Below are positions 1 to 9,718 of a DNA stretch of 64,000 nucleotides, piece after piece. The notes below the pieces were generated by a model. It saw only the letters and a program-made list of their open reading frames with translations, was not told the DNA's origin and ran no database searches. A program made the position numbers and the translations under genes. Origin of the DNA: Actinomycetes bacterium (GTDB lineage: Bacteria; Actinomycetota; Acidimicrobiia; Acidimicrobiales; Microtrichaceae); assembly GCA_024222295.1 (NCBI GenBank), contig JAAEPF010000055.1:1-64000 (forward strand), given 5' to 3'. Each line of letters starts with the position of its first letter. Within the stretch, counting starts at the first letter, position 1.

Positions 1-693
1 AGGGCCGCATGGTTGCCCCTTGTCGGTTTCGCCGTCATCGGGGTCGTCGTGTTCTACGTGTCGTTGCCCCTGGCAGTCGACACCGGCGGCATCTCGCTCG
101 CCTACGTGCTGCTCTACACGGCGCCGATCTGGGTGATTCTCGCGGCGGCGGTCTTTCTCGGCGAGCGCCTCGCTCCGCCGTTGATCGTGGCGGCGGGCGT
201 GTCGGTGTTGGGCGTGGTTGCTCTCGTCGCGTCTGCCGGCGGCACGGTGAACGTCACCGCGGTGTCGGTCACGTGGGGGCTCGTGTCGGGGCTCAGCTAT
301 TCGAGCTACTACATCCTCGGGCGGCGACTGTTCGACCGGTTGGGTGCAACGTTGGTGTACGCACTGGTGCTGCCGGCCGGTGGAATCGTGCTCGCAGCAG
401 CGGTGGGCATCGCGATGCCCACTGCGGCGATGCTGGGATGGCTCGCCCTTCTCGGGTTCGGGTGCACATACCTGCCCTACCTGTTGTTCGGAATCGGCAT
501 CACCCGCACCGGGTCTGCACGCGCCGTCGTGGTGGCGATGATCGAGCCGGTGCTGGCGGCGGCCATCGGGGTGGCCTTCTACGGCGAGCAGCTCGGGCTG
601 CTCGGCATGGCGGGTGCCCTCGCAGTGCTCGTCGCCGCCGCAACGGTGGGTATCCGGCGCGAGGCCGGGCCCGCCGAAGTGGTGCACCCCTGA
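1..693 (+). CDS. EamA/DMT-family transporter, 5' end outside the window
   Basis: This is an inner-membrane permease of the drug/metabolite transporter (EamA) type, a family that exports amino acids and other small metabolites. The reading frame is open from the first base, so the first one or two helices lie outside the window; the internal TTG at 13 is probably not the start. What remains is a string of hydrophobic helices in two halves. The first half ends with a glutamate after a helix (FLGERLAPP), and the second half repeats this pattern (FYGEQLGLLG), which is the classic EamA internal duplication. The end is followed after about 50 bases by the ABC-F gene on the same strand. The substrate cannot be told from the sequence. 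Confidence 0.85.
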   Translation, partial: RAAWLPLVGFAVIGVVVFYVSLPLAVDTGGISLAYVLLYTAPIWVILAAAVFLGERLAPPLIVAAGVSVLGVVALVASAGGTVNVTAVSVTWGLVSGLSYSSYYILGRRLFDRLGATLVYALVLPAGGIVLAAAVGIAMPTAAMLGWLALLGFGCTYLPYLLFGIGITRTGSARAVVVAMIEPVLAAAIGVAFYGEQLGLLGMAGALAVLVAAATVGIRREAGPAEVVHP

Positions 694-726
694 GGGCGCG
701 CATTCGGGGCACGGCCGGAGCCTGAG

Positions 727-732
727 TACCCT
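727..732 (+). promoter_or_regulatory. -10-like box TACCCT before the ABC-F gene
   Basis: TACCCT lies 9 nt before the GTG start of the ABC-F gene. This spacing would give a leaderless or nearly leaderless transcript. The same TAnnnT-to-start geometry is seen before several other genes in this window. No clear -35 box was found. Confidence 0.4.
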
Positions 733-741
733 CGACCCACT

Positions 742-2718
<1,977 letters not shown>

Positions 2719-2727
2719 GCCGGTCGG

Positions 2728-3210
2728 TCAGGTCGGCTCGTCGCCGGTCAGGTCGATCTCGCGCAGGATTATCCGCGTCTGGGACTCCTCGACCCCACCT
2801 GAGTCACGCCACTGCATGAGCAGTCGGTCGAGGGTGGGTACGTCCGCGCATGCCAGCATGAGCACGTAGTCGTGTGAGCCGGTGACGTGCATGGCCGATT
2901 GCACCTCTGGCGCCGCGGCCAGCATGCGTTCGAATGGTCCGGGGTCGACCGAACGAGAGAGCCTGATCTCCGTGATCGCGCGCAGCCCCACACCGAGCGT
3001 CGCCAGGTCGATCTCCGCGCTGTAGCCGCGGATCACGCCCGAGGTCTCGAGACGCCTGACGCGATCGGCGGTCGCCGTGGCGCTCAACCCGATGCGCTCA
3101 CCGAGATCGCGCCACGTGAGCCGCCCCTCGGAGCGGAGCTCACCGAGGATCACATGGTCGAGATCATCCATGGCCGGGGAATCCAGTGCGATGTCGATCA
3201 TATGACTCAC
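2728..3210 (-). CDS. Lrp/AsnC-family transcriptional regulator
   Basis: A one-component regulator of the feast/famine type, usually responsive to amino acids. The N-terminal winged helix-turn-helix includes LTWRDLGERIGLSATATADR, followed by RRLETSGVIRGYSAEID, the typical Lrp wing. The C-terminal RAM/ligand domain includes VTGSHDYVLMLACADV. Three in-frame starts are possible (3210, 3201, 3171); the last begins MDDLDHVILGEL, which is where family alignments normally begin, so the true protein may be 147 aa. It is divergent from the LysE exporter only a few tens of bases away. The classical pairing of an Lrp-type regulator with a LysE exporter suggests that it controls that gene. Confidence 0.88.
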   Translation of the reverse strand: MSHMIDIALDSPAMDDLDHVILGELRSEGRLTWRDLGERIGLSATATADRVRRLETSGVIRGYSAEIDLATLGVGLRAITEIRLSRSVDPGPFERMLAAAPEVQSAMHVTGSHDYVLMLACADVPTLDRLLMQWRDSGGVEESQTRIILREIDLTGDEPT

Positions 3211-3254
3211 AATACCCTCTGAAACAAGGTCTCCACATCGGCATACTCGGCCAT

Positions 3255-3950
3255 ATGGAGATGTCGCATGTATTTCTGGGCCTGGCCACGGGGATTCCCG
3301 TGATGATCGTGGTCGGACCGGTCGCCCTTCTGCTCATCGAACAGGGCATGACCAAGGGTGTCCGCGCGGGTGCGCCGGCAGCGTTCGGAGTGTCCGCAGT
3401 CGATCTCGTGTTCGCGTCGGCTGCCGCCATGGCCGGCGCGGCCGCTGCAAGCGTGCTGGCTCCGGTGGAGCCGCTGATGCGCATCGCGGGCATCGGCGTG
3501 CTCGGGGTGCTGGCCTGGAGGCTGTGGCGTGACGCCGCGGCTGACCTGGCAAGGAAGGGCCCGCCCGCCGAAAGCGCCCAGGCCGAGCCTCCCGGGGCCC
3601 GTGCGCGTGTTGCGGGCGAGCGCGGTTCGGTATCGATGAAGGGTGGCGACCTGCCCACCGAGGCAGCGCTGCGCGGTCAACTGTCGATGGCAGCTCGGTT
3701 CTTCGTCGTCACGGCACTCAACCCGATCACGATCGTGGTGTTCACGTCCATCGTGCTCAGCGGTGCCGAAGGCGTGGGCACTCCGGGGTGGGTGCTCGGA
3801 ATGGTCATGGCGTCGATGTCGGTCAGCTTCCTGTTCCTGGCCCTGGGTCAGGGGCTTGGGGCGGTGCTGAGTGAGCGGGCCACCATCCGTCTCCGGATGG
3901 CAGGCGCGGTGCTGATCGTGGCGATGGCCGGGTGGTTCGCGTTCGCCTGA
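3255..3950 (+). CDS. LysE-family amino-acid/metabolite exporter
   Basis: A small inner-membrane exporter (LysE/RhtB superfamily), about 231 aa with about six helices. The N-terminus HVFLGLATGIPVMIVVGPVA matches the family signature in which a Gly-Pro sits in the first helix. A hydrophilic loop of about 40 residues separates helices 3 and 4, and ALNPITIVVF is the conserved second-half NP motif. ATG 3255 was chosen because it places the family N-terminus correctly; upstream in-frame codons back to 3186 would overlap the divergent regulator. It faces the Lrp/AsnC gene, a likely regulator. It converges with the FadD gene 11 bases downstream. The substrate is unknown. Confidence 0.85.
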   Translation: MEMSHVFLGLATGIPVMIVVGPVALLLIEQGMTKGVRAGAPAAFGVSAVDLVFASAAAMAGAAAASVLAPVEPLMRIAGIGVLGVLAWRLWRDAAADLARKGPPAESAQAEPPGARARVAGERGSVSMKGGDLPTEAALRGQLSMAARFFVVTALNPITIVVFTSIVLSGAEGVGTPGWVLGMVMASMSVSFLFLALGQGLGAVLSERATIRLRMAGAVLIVAMAGWFAFA

Positions 3951-3961
3951 GTCAGCCGACC

Positions 3962-5602
3962 TCAGCCGACCTTGTGGTCGCCGGACTCCGCCAGCTTCTT
4001 CGCCCACGGGTAGTCAGGCTTGCCCGAGGGTGAGCGCTGGATCTCGTCGACCTCGTGCAGCTCGCGGGGCACCTTGTAGCCGGCTACGTGGGTGCGGGCG
4101 TGTTCGCCGATCGAGTCGACGTCGGCAGACTCCCCCTCGCGCCACTGAACGATCGCAGCGACGCGCTGGCCCCAACGGTCGTCGGGCACGCCGACCACCA
4201 GGCAGTCGAACACAGCCGGGTGTGACTTCACGGCCTGCTCGACTTCCTCGGGGAAGATCTTCTCGCCACCGGAGTTGATCGACACGGTGCCGCGCCCGAG
4301 CATCACGATGTTGCCGTCGGCCCACTTGCCGAAGTCGCCGGCGATCGCGTACCGGTTGCCGTCGGCGGCCTCCACGAAGGTCTCGGCGGTCTTCTTCGGA
4401 TCGTTGTAGTAGCCGAGCGGCAGGTTGCCCCGGCGGCCGAGGCGTCCGATGCGGTCGTCGCCCTCGGGGATCAGCGCGAGGTCGTCATCCAGGATGGCTA
4501 CGTCGCGGCCGGGAGCCACGGTGGGCCCGCCGCCCTCGATCTTCGCCCCCTTGGCTGCGTAGGTGATGCCCTGGAAGCCCGACTCGGTGGAGCCGATGGA
4601 GTCCGTGATGATCAGGTTGGGGAAGTAGTCGAGGAAGCGGTCCTTCACCGACTGGCTGAACAGGGCTGCGGAGCTCGACAGTGAGATGAGGCTGTCGGTG
4701 TTCCAGCGCCCCGGGTTGGCGTCGAGCGCCTCGATCATCGGTCGGGCGATGGCGTCGCCGGTGATGATCATCGAGTTGAGACCGTCGTTGTGCACCGACT
4801 CCCACACGGTCTCGGCGTCGAACCTGCGCAGCAGCACGATCGTGGAGCCGATGAACCACTGGCTGAACGTGGCGATCTGCGCCGCGCCGTGCATCAGCGG
4901 CGGGATCACGCAGAACACGAGGCCCGACTCGCTTGCAGCGGCCTCCTCGGCCCTCGAGTACTCGGAGGCGACCTTCTCGTTGGTCAGGGCGTCGATGCCC
5001 TGACCGAGCGCGAAGAAGATGTCCTCGCTGCGCCACATGACGCCCTTGGGCATTCCCGTCGTCCCGCCGGTGTAGATGATGTAGATGTCGTCGCCGGAGC
5101 GTTCCGGGAAACCACGCTCGGGCGATCCCTCGGCGCATGCGTCCTCGAATGCCACCGAGCCGAGCTTGTCCAGCGACTCGGTCAGCTCGGGCGTGTCGGA
5201 CCCGGGGTCCTCGATGTGCACGAAGGTCTTGAGCCTGGGCGACTCGTCGGACACCGCCGCCAGCCTGGGGGCGTACTCCTCGTCGAACACGCAGGCAACG
5301 CAGTCGGAGTTGTCGATCAGGTAGGCGAGCTCCGCCTCGACGTAGCGGTAGTTGATGTTGATCGGCACCGCCCGCACCTTCAGCGTGCCCAGCATCGCCG
5401 AGATCCACTGTTCGGAATTCATGGCGTAGATGCCGACGTGGTCGCCGGGGGACACGCCATGGTCGGCGAGCCAGTGGCCTATCCGGTTTGCGCGGGCGTC
5501 GAGTTCGGAGAACGACCACGCCGTGCCGTCGTAGATGAGGGCGGCGCGCTCGGGGACTGCGTCGGCCGTGTGCTCGAAGAGGTCAGCGAAGTTGTATGCC
5601 AC
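3962..5602 (-). CDS. FadD19-like acyl-CoA ligase (steroid/fatty-acid type)
   Basis: An AMP-forming ligase that would activate a carboxylic acid to its CoA thioester. P-loop A3 reads YIIYTGGTTGMPKGVMWR. Motifs ITDSIGSTESGFQG and IAGDFGKW follow, then GRGTVSINSGGEKIFPEEVE and the C-terminal catalytic lysine region SPSGKPDYPWAKK. The order and wording closely resemble mycobacterial FadD19/FadD17, which activate C26/C24 sterol side-chain acids (from memory of the family). The length of 546 aa is normal, and the start is GTG. A perfect TnnAACnnGTTnnA palindrome (KstR-type) lies 11 bases upstream, supporting a role in sterol or related lipid catabolism. The substrate itself is inferred. Confidence 0.88.
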   Translation of the reverse strand: MAYNFADLFEHTADAVPERAALIYDGTAWSFSELDARANRIGHWLADHGVSPGDHVGIYAMNSEQWISAMLGTLKVRAVPININYRYVEAELAYLIDNSDCVACVFDEEYAPRLAAVSDESPRLKTFVHIEDPGSDTPELTESLDKLGSVAFEDACAEGSPERGFPERSGDDIYIIYTGGTTGMPKGVMWRSEDIFFALGQGIDALTNEKVASEYSRAEEAAASESGLVFCVIPPLMHGAAQIATFSQWFIGSTIVLLRRFDAETVWESVHNDGLNSMIITGDAIARPMIEALDANPGRWNTDSLISLSSSAALFSQSVKDRFLDYFPNLIITDSIGSTESGFQGITYAAKGAKIEGGGPTVAPGRDVAILDDDLALIPEGDDRIGRLGRRGNLPLGYYNDPKKTAETFVEAADGNRYAIAGDFGKWADGNIVMLGRGTVSINSGGEKIFPEEVEQAVKSHPAVFDCLVVGVPDDRWGQRVAAIVQWREGESADVDSIGEHARTHVAGYKVPRELHEVDEIQRSPSGKPDYPWAKKLAESGDHKVG

Positions 5603-5612
5603 GGGGACAAAC

Positions 5613-5626
5613 TAGAACAGGTTGCA
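5613..5626. promoter_or_regulatory. KstR-like operator, TAGAACAGGTTGCA
   Basis: The 14-mer matches every fixed position of the KstR consensus TnnAACnnGTTnnA known from mycobacterial and rhodococcal cholesterol genes. It sits 11-24 bases upstream of the GTG start of the FadD19-like gene on the minus strand, a position where bound repressor would block transcription. A second, near-perfect copy occurs at 56571. No kstR gene is visible in the window. Confidence 0.55.
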
Positions 5627-5670
5627 GTTCGCGTTCATCTCGTGCCGGCCGCCTCGGGCCCGAGGCGGAT

Positions 5671-7467
5671 TCAGCTGCGGGGGGAGGTGCTGTCGCCGAC
5701 GACGCCCGCCGCGGCGCGAATGTCGATCTCGGTTGGGGTGTCCTTGGGCGGCTTCTTCGACTTCGAACCGGACTTGGCTCTCGACTTGCCCGCTCCCTTC
5801 GACTTGGCCGCTTCGGCCTTGGAGGCGCTCTTTACCTTCGAGCCGTCGCCTTTCGAGCGATCGCCCTTTGAGCCGTTGCCTTTCGAGCGGTTGCCTTTCG
5901 AGCCATCTCCTTTCGAGCGATTGCCCTTTGAGCCATTGCCCTTCGAGCCGTTGCCCTTGGATCCGCCAGCCTTCGTGCCGGCCTTCTTGCCGCTCGAACG
6001 CTTCGCCTTCCTGGCCGCCTTGGACGTTGCCGTGACCGGTGCGGCGGTCTTCGTGACTGTCGGGTCCTTCTGCTCGGCCAGCGCCAGGATCTCCTCGAAC
6101 GCGGGATCGACCGCAGCTGCCACGTCCCATACGTCGGGCACGAGGTCGCGGTCGGCCATGAAGCCGATGTCGATGTGGTCGCGGTAGGACAGCACGGTGA
6201 TGTTGAGCCCGGCCCCGTCCATGATCGGCCCCATCGGGTAGGCGGCCACCAGTTCCGCTCCCGCCAGGTAGAGCGGGAACGGCGGACCGGGCACGTTGGA
6301 GATCACCAGGTTCTGCACCGGCGCGATCGAGTCCGCCAGGTGCATCGAGCCGTACAGCCTCGAGGCGAGTCCGAACGTGCGTGGCGCCGACCACTCGGCC
6401 CAGTCGGTGAGCGTGCGGGCTCCGACCATGTCGTGGTCCTGTTTGGCGCCATGTGTGGATTCCGCGATCGCGGCCAGCCTCTCGGCCGGGTCGTCGATGT
6501 TGGTCGGCAGGCCGGCGAACATCGCGGAGACCTTGTTGCCCAGCGCGCCTCGTTCGTCATCCACGCGAACCGACACGGGGCATGTTGCGACCAGTGGTTC
6601 GTCCGGCAGCTCTCCGCGTGCTGTCAGGTAGTTGCGCAACGTGCCGGCGCACACCGCCAGGATGACGTCGTTCATCTTCACGCCGAGCGCGTCCTTGACC
6701 GCCTTGGCCTGGTCCAGGGGCAGCCGAGCGAACGACACGGTGCGGTGTGGTCCGATCGTGTGGTTCCAGGGCGCACGCGGCGCCCCGAGCGGCACGGCAC
6801 CGTGGTTGGCCTCCGGGTCGCGGGCTGCGGTGATCAGCTCCGAGATGCCGCTGATAGTGCGCTTGGCCAACCCGAACGAGTCGCCGAGCCTGCGGATCTT
6901 CGAGATGGCGGCGTATGTGAGCAGCTCCTGGTCGGTCGGGATGTGCTCGGGCTCGACTTCTGGGACCGGCTCGATGTCGTCGCGGCCGTCGGGGGAGAGG
7001 TCGTAGAGCTCGGTCATGATCTCGGCGCCGGATGCTCCGTCGATCGCTGCGTGGTGCACCTTGACCACGAAGCCGACCCTGTCCTGCTTCAGGCCCTCGA
7101 TGACCCAGGCCTCCCACAGGGGGCGGTTGCGGTCGAGGGGGATCGAGGCGATCTGGGCCGCGACCTCGCCCAGCTCCCGTCGACCGCCAGGTGAGGGGCA
7201 TCCGATGCGGCGAACGTGGTAGTCGAGATTGAAGTTGGGGTCCTCGACCCAGACGGGGTGGTGGAACTGGAACGGCACCTGCACGAGCCGCCGCCGGAAC
7301 GGGGGCACGAGGTGCAGCCGCTGGCGGATGTGTTCCTTGATCGCGCCGAAGCTGTAGCCGCCCTGCATTGTGGACACGTCGTAGATGCCCGTCATGGCGA
7401 CGTGCATGTGCGCCTCGTGGGTCTCCAGGTACAAGAAGGCGGCGTCCATGCCTGTGAGGCGTTCCAT
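5671..7467 (-). CDS. wax ester synthase/diacylglycerol acyltransferase (WS/DGAT) with basic repeat tail
   Basis: A bifunctional acyltransferase that makes triacylglycerol or wax esters from acyl-CoA at the membrane or lipid-droplet surface. It begins MERLTGMDAAFLYLET, the usual WS/DGAT start (another ATG lies 18 bases upstream). The active-site motif HHAAIDG sits in VKVHHAAIDGASGAEIM. Later conserved blocks include KMNDVILAVCAGTLR and NLVISNVPGPPFPLY. The normal family length is about 460-480 aa, but here about 110 residues follow. They are rich in Lys, Ser and Gly, with eight pentapeptides of the SKGNG/SKGDG type and then an Ala/Lys-rich stretch. The tail looks like a histone-like or surface-binding extension. 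Divergent from acetoacetyl-CoA synthetase. Confidence 0.92.
   Translation of the reverse strand: MERLTGMDAAFLYLETHEAHMHVAMTGIYDVSTMQGGYSFGAIKEHIRQRLHLVPPFRRRLVQVPFQFHHPVWVEDPNFNLDYHVRRIGCPSPGGRRELGEVAAQIASIPLDRNRPLWEAWVIEGLKQDRVGFVVKVHHAAIDGASGAEIMTELYDLSPDGRDDIEPVPEVEPEHIPTDQELLTYAAISKIRRLGDSFGLAKRTISGISELITAARDPEANHGAVPLGAPRAPWNHTIGPHRTVSFARLPLDQAKAVKDALGVKMNDVILAVCAGTLRNYLTARGELPDEPLVATCPVSVRVDDERGALGNKVSAMFAGLPTNIDDPAERLAAIAESTHGAKQDHDMVGARTLTDWAEWSAPRTFGLASRLYGSMHLADSIAPVQNLVISNVPGPPFPLYLAGAELVAAYPMGPIMDGAGLNITVLSYRDHIDIGFMADRDLVPDVWDVAAAVDPAFEEILALAEQKDPTVTKTAAPVTATSKAARKAKRSSGKKAGTKAGGSKGNGSKGNGSKGNRSKGDGSKGNRSKGNGSKGDRSKGDGSKVKSASKAEAAKSKGAGKSRAKSGSKSKKPPKDTPTEIDIRAAAGVVGDSTSPRS
5843..5962 (-). 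repeat. eight 15-bp tandem repeats coding SKGNG-type pentapeptides
   Basis: Eight consecutive 15-base units (plus-strand form close to CCGTTGCCCTTTGAG) differ at only a few, mostly third or selected, positions. They lie in frame in the WS/DGAT gene and encode SKG(N/D)(G/R) units. The unit is a multiple of three, so gain or loss of copies would change tail length without a frameshift. Confidence 0.85.
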
Positions 7468-7583
7468 GAGGCCATTGTCGCCCATGTCGGTGGGGTCGCG
7501 TCCAGCGGAACCCGCACGGCGGGGTCGCGGGCCCCGACGCAGGCGGATTGTCGGCAACTGCGCGTTCGGCCAGACTTCCGGCG

Positions 7584-9599
7584 ATGCCCGAATCGAAGCT
7601 CGACCCACTGTGGACCCCGTCTGCGGAGCGCACCGCCGCGACGGCGATGGACAGGTTCCGCCGGTCCGCCGCGGCCGAACTCCGCCACGACCTGGATGAC
7701 CCCGCGTCGCTGCACCGGTGGTCGGTCGAGTCACCGGAGGAGTTCTGGGGCCGTCTGTTCGATGGCCTGGTGTCCTCGGTCCAGCGCCGCGGACCGGCAT
7801 TGACGGTGGGTGGGAGCGGCGCGTTCGCGACCTCATGGTTTCCCGAGGAGCGCCTGAACGTGGCCCGCCTGATCCTCGAGGGTGCGGCCGGTGCTTCGGT
7901 GGTCGACCCCGACTCGGTGATGCTGGTGTCGCTCGATGAGCGGGGCCGGCGCCGCGAGCTCAGCCGTGCCGAGGCGACCGCAGAAGTGGGCGCGATCGCG
8001 GCAGCGCTGCGAGCCGAGGGCGTCGGACCGGGAGACAGGGTGGCCGTGTGGCTTCCCAACACCGACGTGGCGATGCTGGTCATGCTCGCAGCGGCCTCGA
8101 TCGGCGCCGTGTTCAGCTCCACGTCTCCCGACTTCGGCGTCGACGGGGTGCTCGACCGGTTCACCCAGATCGAGCCGACCGTGCTGGTTGCCGCCGACGG
8201 CTACACGTACGGCGCCAAGCACTTCGACCGCCGGCCGCAGCTGGCCGAGATCATGGCAGGCCTGCCCAGCCTGAGGCGTACGGTCGTGCTCGGCTTCCTC
8301 GACCCGGCACCGGACCTGTCCGCGCTCCAGGAGTTCGGCACTCCGGTCGACTTCGGTGCATGGGTGGCACCCCACGAGGGCACAGCCCCCGAGTTTGCCG
8401 ATCTGCCCTTTGACCACCCGTGGTACGTGCTCTTCAGTTCCGGCACCACGGGCGTGCCGAAGTGCATCGTGCACCGCACCGGTGGGGTGTTGTTGCAGCA
8501 CCTCAAGGAGCACCAACTGCACAGCGACATCGGCCCTGGCGACCGCGTCTGCTACTTCACGACCTGTGGCTGGATGATGTGGAACTGGCTCGCTTCGGTG
8601 CCTGCCTCCGGCGCGACAGCGGTCCTGTTCGAGGGCAACCCGTTCCATCCCGGCCCCGCCCGGCTGTGGGAGCTGGCCGAGTCGGAGGCACTCACCTTCC
8701 TCGGCGTGTCGGCCAAGTACATCGACGCAGTGGCCAAGGCCGGCTATGTGCCCGCCGAGGCCGTCGACCTCTCCGCGCTGCGCACCATCGCGTCTACCGG
8801 GTCGCCCCTGTCGCCGGAAATGTTCGCATGGATCTACGACGCAGTCGCTCCAGGCTGCGCGGATGGAGGACTCCACCTGGCTTCGATCTCCGGAGGAACC
8901 GACCTGTGTGGGTGCTTCGTGGGCGGTGACCCGACCCGGCCCGTCTACCCCGGTGAGATCCAGGCTCCCGCGCTCGGCATGGCGGTCGACGTGTGGGACG
9001 TCGACGGCAAGCCGGTCCCGCCGGGGGAGCGGGGCGAACTCGTCTGCACCGCGCCGTTTCCCTCCACTCCGCTGGGCTTCTGGGGCGACGGCCCGCTGGG
9101 GGAGCTCGGTCCGCGGTACCGCTCGGCCTACTTCGAGCGGTTCCCGGATGTGTGGGCCCACGGTGACTTTGCCTCGTGGACCGACCACGGGGGCATGGTC
9201 ATCCACGGCCGCTCGGACACCACGCTGAACCCGGGCGGTGTGCGTATCGGAACCGCGGAGATCTATCGCCAGGTAGAGCAGGTGCCAGAGGTGCTGGAGT
9301 CCCTGGTGTTCGGCAAGGAGGTTGACGGCGACGTGGAGATCTCGTTGTTGGTGCGTCTGGTGGAGGGGGCCGAGTTGGGCGACGAGATGGTCGCCGACAT
9401 CAAGACCCGCATCCGCACCGGATGCACGCCGCGGCACGTGCCTGCGTTGGTGCTGGCGGTGGAGGATCTGCCGCGAACGCGTTCGGGGAAGCTGGCGGAG
9501 CTGGCAGTGTCGGACAGGGTCAACGGTCGGGATGTCCGCAACACCTCCGCCCTCGCCAACCCGGAGTCCCTCGACGCCATCGCGCCGCTCTTCGACTGA
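7584..9599 (+). CDS. acetoacetyl-CoA synthetase (acetoacetate-CoA ligase)
   Basis: An AMP-forming ligase that converts acetoacetate, ATP and CoA to acetoacetyl-CoA, feeding ketone bodies into beta-oxidation or sterol/polyester metabolism. The protein is 671 aa, the usual size for AACS. The family-typical sequence YVLFSSGTTGVPKCIVHR contains the P-loop, followed by YFTTCGWMMWNWLAS. ISGGTDLCGCFVGG and the C-terminal motif GRSDTTLNPGGVRIGTAEIY (A8 region) are also characteristic of AACS rather than acetyl-CoA synthetase. The terminal catalytic lysine lies in PRTRSGKLAELAVS. ATG 7584 begins MPESKLDPLWTPS, matching the family start; an in-frame TTG 36 bases upstream is less likely. Confidence 0.92.
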   Translation: MPESKLDPLWTPSAERTAATAMDRFRRSAAAELRHDLDDPASLHRWSVESPEEFWGRLFDGLVSSVQRRGPALTVGGSGAFATSWFPEERLNVARLILEGAAGASVVDPDSVMLVSLDERGRRRELSRAEATAEVGAIAAALRAEGVGPGDRVAVWLPNTDVAMLVMLAAASIGAVFSSTSPDFGVDGVLDRFTQIEPTVLVAADGYTYGAKHFDRRPQLAEIMAGLPSLRRTVVLGFLDPAPDLSALQEFGTPVDFGAWVAPHEGTAPEFADLPFDHPWYVLFSSGTTGVPKCIVHRTGGVLLQHLKEHQLHSDIGPGDRVCYFTTCGWMMWNWLASVPASGATAVLFEGNPFHPGPARLWELAESEALTFLGVSAKYIDAVAKAGYVPAEAVDLSALRTIASTGSPLSPEMFAWIYDAVAPGCADGGLHLASISGGTDLCGCFVGGDPTRPVYPGEIQAPALGMAVDVWDVDGKPVPPGERGELVCTAPFPSTPLGFWGDGPLGELGPRYRSAYFERFPDVWAHGDFASWTDHGGMVIHGRSDTTLNPGGVRIGTAEIYRQVEQVPEVLESLVFGKEVDGDVEISLLVRLVEGAELGDEMVADIKTRIRTGCTPRHVPALVLAVEDLPRTRSGKLAELAVSDRVNGRDVRNTSALANPESLDAIAPLFD

Positions 9600-9627
9600 G
9601 CCCGTCCGGCCAGTCCGGAGCTCGGTG

Positions 9628-9676
9628 GTTTCGTTGGTGCTGAATCACGCTCAGCGTGATTCAGCACCAACGAAAC
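9628..9676. terminator. 49-bp perfect palindrome between convergent genes
   Basis: Two 24-base arms (left arm begins GTTTCGTTGGTGCTGAATCA) are exact reverse complements around a single central C at 9652. The element lies midway between the stop of the acetoacetyl-CoA synthetase gene and that of the convergent ltrA-like gene. A bidirectional terminator is the simplest reading, although neither side has a T-run. A mobile REP-like palindrome is an alternative. Confidence 0.6.
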
Positions 9677-9718
9677 GCCTCGAGGATCAGCCCGGGCGGT
9701 CGGCCCGCCGTGGATCGG

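Noticed and set aside
4790-6187. A 465-codon plus-strand frame across the FadD19-like and WS/DGAT genes
   Set aside because: It runs antisense through two unrelated genes and their gap; its repeats are only the reverse reading of the SKGNG units.
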